34,271 nucleotides of DNA, taken from Aneurinibacillus danicus (GTDB taxonomy: Bacteria > Bacillota > Bacilli > Aneurinibacillales > Aneurinibacillaceae). The notes beneath the pieces were generated by a model. It was not told the origin of the DNA. It saw only the letters and a list, made by a program, of their open reading frames with translations, and made no database searches. Position 1 is the first letter of the stretch. Each line of letters starts with the position of its first letter. The position numbers were made by a program, and so were the translations under genes. The stretch spans positions 1-34,271 of the forward strand of contig NZ_BJXX01000165.1 in the NCBI RefSeq assembly GCF_007991215.1, in the 5' to 3' direction. This document shows positions 32,388 through 34,271 of the stretch, one piece after another.

Positions 32388-32396
32388 TGGTATAAT
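32388..32396 (+). promoter_or_regulatory. Extended -10 promoter of ftsEX
   Basis: TGG-TATAAT fits an extended -10 element; the -35 region is weak. It lies after the argGH terminator and about 75 bases before ftsE. Confidence 0.55.
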
Positions 32397-32471
32397 AGAT
32401 AGGGTGTTTATTGTTGAATGATGTCATTTCCATAGAAATAATAGAAAAACATTGTAGTTTGGGTGATGTAT

Positions 32472-33158
32472 TTGATAGAAATGCAGGATGTATGGAAGAC
32501 GTATCCGAACGGAACCGTAGCACTTCAGGGAATTGACGTCCATATCAAAGACGGTGAGTTTGTCTATGTCGTCGGACCGAGCGGGGCGGGGAAGTCGACG
32601 TTCATTAAATTGATGTACCGTGAAGAGAAATCGACGAAAGGGCAGATTGTCATCAATGGCTCGCATATTAACCGTTTGAAAGAACGGCATATCCCTTATA
32701 TGCGCCGGAAGATTGGTGTCGTATTCCAGGATTTTAAGCTGCTTCCCAAGCTGACAGTTTATGAGAACGTCGCATTTGCAATGGAAGTTATCGAAGCATC
32801 GAAAAAGCAGATTAAACCGCGTGTAATGGAAGTGTTAGAGCTTGTACGGCTTAAACATAAAGCCCGTTCACTGCCTGAGCAATTGTCCGGCGGAGAGCAG
32901 CAGCGTGTAGCGATTGCCCGCGCCATCGTGAACAATCCCGATTTGATTATCGCGGACGAGCCGACCGGTAACTTAGACCCGGAGACTTCGATGGATATTA
33001 TGCAGACGCTGCTTGACATTAACAAGCGAGGCACAACCATTATCATGGCCACACACAACAAAGAAATCGTCAATAGTGTACGGAAGCGCGTGATCGCCAT
33101 CGAAGCAGGACGGATTGTACGCGACGAGCAGAGGGGAGAGTACGGCTATGAAGACTAG
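32472..33158 (+). CDS. ftsE: Cell division ATP-binding protein FtsE
   Basis: The about 228-residue ABC ATPase works with FtsX to control peptidoglycan hydrolases at the membrane. Walker A is GPSGAGKST, the ABC signature LSGGEQQR and Walker [13 protein letters not shown]. The start is ambiguous: TTG 32472 gives the family N-terminus [14 protein letters not shown] and has GGTGAT just upstream, while ATG 32466 and GTG 32463 are in frame. It overlaps ftsX by 11 bases, so the two are translationally coupled. Confidence 0.95.
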   Translation: MIEMQDVWKTYPNGTVALQGIDVHIKDGEFVYVVGPSGAGKSTFIKLMYREEKSTKGQIVINGSHINRLKERHIPYMRRKIGVVFQDFKLLPKLTVYENVAFAMEVIEASKKQIKPRVMEVLELVRLKHKARSLPEQLSGGEQQRVAIARAIVNNPDLIIADEPTGNLDPETSMDIMQTLLDINKRGTTIIMATHNKEIVNSVRKRVIAIEAGRIVRDEQRGEYGYED

Positions 33159-34041
33159 CACGTTTGCTCGCCATTTGCGCGAAGGAGTTAAGAATCTGGG
33201 CCGGAACGGCTGGATGACCTTCGCATCGATTAGTGCGGTTACGATTACACTGTTGATTCTTGGTGTCTTTTTGTTGTTGGCAATGAATATTCAGCACCTT
33301 GTCCAGACCGTAGAGAAGCAAGTAGAGATTCGCGTCTCACTTGACGTAACGGCAGACCAGGCGACGGCGAAAAAGGTGGAAAGCGAACTTAAAAAGCTGC
33401 CCGATGCTGCTGAAGTGAAATATGTCCCTAAGGCGGAAGGACTGCAGAACTTAAAGAAGAGCTTTGGTGAGAAAGGTGCACTGTTTAACGGATTGGAGAA
33501 AGAAAATCCGCTGCCTGACTCTTTTATCGTCAAAGCGAAAACACCACAGCAAACCGGAGCACTGGCCCAGAAGATTCAGAACATCGACGGTGTGAAGAAG
33601 GTTAATTACGCTGAACAGACTACGAAAAAGCTGTTTGCAGTAACCGATGTCGTTCGCTTTGTGATTGTCGCATTCATCATTGCATTGGCGTTTACGGCCA
33701 TGTTTTTGATTGCCAATACGATTAAGTTGACAATTGTGGCACGGCGTCGTGAAATCGAGATTATGAAATTGGTCGGCGCGACCAACGGGTTTATTCGCTG
33801 GCCATTCTTTGTAGAAGGTGCGCTGATGGGCATTATTGGCGCCATTTTCCCGATCGTAATCTTAACTGTGGGATACGGTTATTTAATAGATTTTGTCGAG
33901 CGGCAGCTCGCTCTTTACTTCTTGGATTTGCTGCCGATGTCACCGCTTGCGTTTCAAATCTCGCTTATTTTGCTTGGGATTGGCGCGTTCATCGGCATTT
34001 GGGGAAGCTTAATGTCCGTACGGCGGTTCTTGCGCATATAA
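33148..34041 (+). CDS. ftsX: Cell division protein FtsX
   Basis: The 297-residue membrane partner of FtsE has four predicted transmembrane helices (about 22-45, 168-192, 222-248 and 268-290) and an extracellular domain between the first two (about 46-165) that in Bacillus contacts a cell wall hydrolase. The start [20 protein letters not shown] is typical. ATG 33148 follows GAGGGGAGAG seven bases upstream. A complete copy of the intergenic repeat starts at its stop codon. Confidence 0.95.
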   Translation: MKTSTFARHLREGVKNLGRNGWMTFASISAVTITLLILGVFLLLAMNIQHLVQTVEKQVEIRVSLDVTADQATAKKVESELKKLPDAAEVKYVPKAEGLQNLKKSFGEKGALFNGLEKENPLPDSFIVKAKTPQQTGALAQKIQNIDGVKKVNYAEQTTKKLFAVTDVVRFVIVAFIIALAFTAMFLIANTIKLTIVARRREIEIMKLVGATNGFIRWPFFVEGALMGIIGAIFPIVILTVGYGYLIDFVERQLALYFLDLLPMSPLAFQISLILLGIGAFIGIWGSLMSVRRFLRI

Positions 34042-34222
34042 AACCATCATATTTCAGCCGTAATCCTGACATGAAAATGACGGGAAGGACGGTTGACTTT
34101 TGTGGTACGAAGGAAAAGAAAGAAGAGAATGAGGGGGTGATTTCAAAGGGAAAAAGGCGAACGCCTTTTTCTTCCCCGGATCTTCTTTCCTCTTCTCCTC
34201 TTTCTTTTCACACGATTTTTAT
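34042..34222 (-). repeat. Intergenic repeat family, copy 8 (reverse, complete)
   Basis: Module A has stem TCAGCCGT (34054-34061) with ACGGTTGA (34089-34096), one pair being G-U. Module B follows: purine arm GTACGAAGGAAAAGAAAGAA, the palindrome at 34150-34171, then the pyrimidine arm. This is the best reference copy. Confidence 0.9.
34150..34171. terminator. Terminator-like palindrome behind ftsX
   Basis: GAAAAAGGCG-AA-CGCCTTTTTC is a perfect 10-bp stem with T and A flanks on the two strands. Confidence 0.65.
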
Positions 34223-34252
34223 AGAAAAATAATAGAATCTGAGGAGGAAAAG

Positions 34253-34271
34253 ATGGCGAAAAAGTTCCTGT
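34253..34271 (+). CDS. Start of a further gene, cut by the window edge
   Basis: ATG 34253 follows GAGGAGG at 34241-34247 and encodes MAKKFL before the window ends. From gene order in related Bacillales a murein hydrolase activator (EnvC-like) or ctpB-type protease would be expected after ftsX; the six codons cannot decide. Confidence 0.6.

Noticed and set aside
1-34271. CRISPR array
   Set aside because: The repeats are dispersed, long and not separated by uniform spacers; no cas gene is present.

Overview
The window reads as chromosomal DNA of a low-to-mid GC Gram-positive spore-former (Bacillales). The order hpf, secA, prfB, cccB-type cytochrome, ftsE, ftsX is the Bacillus-type core block, prfB carries the classical in-frame TGA frameshift site, the ribosome binding sites are strong AGGAGG types, and the hpf promoter matches the sigma-H consensus. 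A Brevibacillus/Aneurinibacillus-like (Paenibacillaceae) host is my guess from gene order and composition; I could not run a search to confirm it.

Layout. 1-2330: two Rpn-family PD-(D/E)XK nuclease/putative transposase genes that share a 3' GGGGTC-A-GACCCC box. 2480-3562 (minus): HD-GYP cyclic-di-GMP phosphodiesterase-type protein. 3795-8240: hpf (sigma-H promoter), secA, prfB. 8241-8602: a gap that appears to hold the C-terminal relic of a YitT/DUF2179 membrane protein. 8603-10389: split transketolase. 10672-11037: lipoprotein cytochrome c. 11187-19796: arginine operon argC-argB-argD-(repeat with hairpin)-carA-carB-argF, behind a promoter overlapped by ARG boxes; argJ is missing. 19850-20356 (minus): a stand-alone DnaA domain I protein with a coiled coil. 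20646-23141: Lon-like AAA+ protease. 23276-about 29400: AT-rich accessory segment with a TetR regulator and twin operators, a 5'-truncated MFS transporter, an intact acyl-CoA ligase, a chimeric thiolase/Doc remnant, tiny ORFs, a lipoprotein, a secreted protein and an IS630-type relic. A 44-bp direct repeat (43/44 identical) lies near its left edge and in its middle. 29402-32333: argG-argH, again under ARG boxes. 32388-34041: ftsEX, then the first codons of another gene at the window edge.

A striking non-coding layer runs through the window. Eight copies of one intergenic element (about 180 bp when complete) sit immediately 3' of genes or beside promoters. A complete copy has two modules: (A) a TCAGCCG...CGGCTGA stem-loop whose pairing is kept by compensatory changes between copies, and (B) a purine arm and a pyrimidine arm around a GAAAAAGGCG..CGCCTTTTTC palindrome that looks like a bidirectional terminator. 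One copy encodes the C-terminal tail of the DnaA-like protein and one lies inside the arginine operon.

Together the genes cover protein export and translation (secA, prfB, hpf), de novo arginine synthesis with its carbamoyl-phosphate supply (argCBD, carAB, argF, argG, argH) and division-linked cell wall control (ftsEX). The arg genes, the Lon-like gene and the accessory island appear to have been inserted into an older secA-prfB-cccB-ftsEX neighbourhood.
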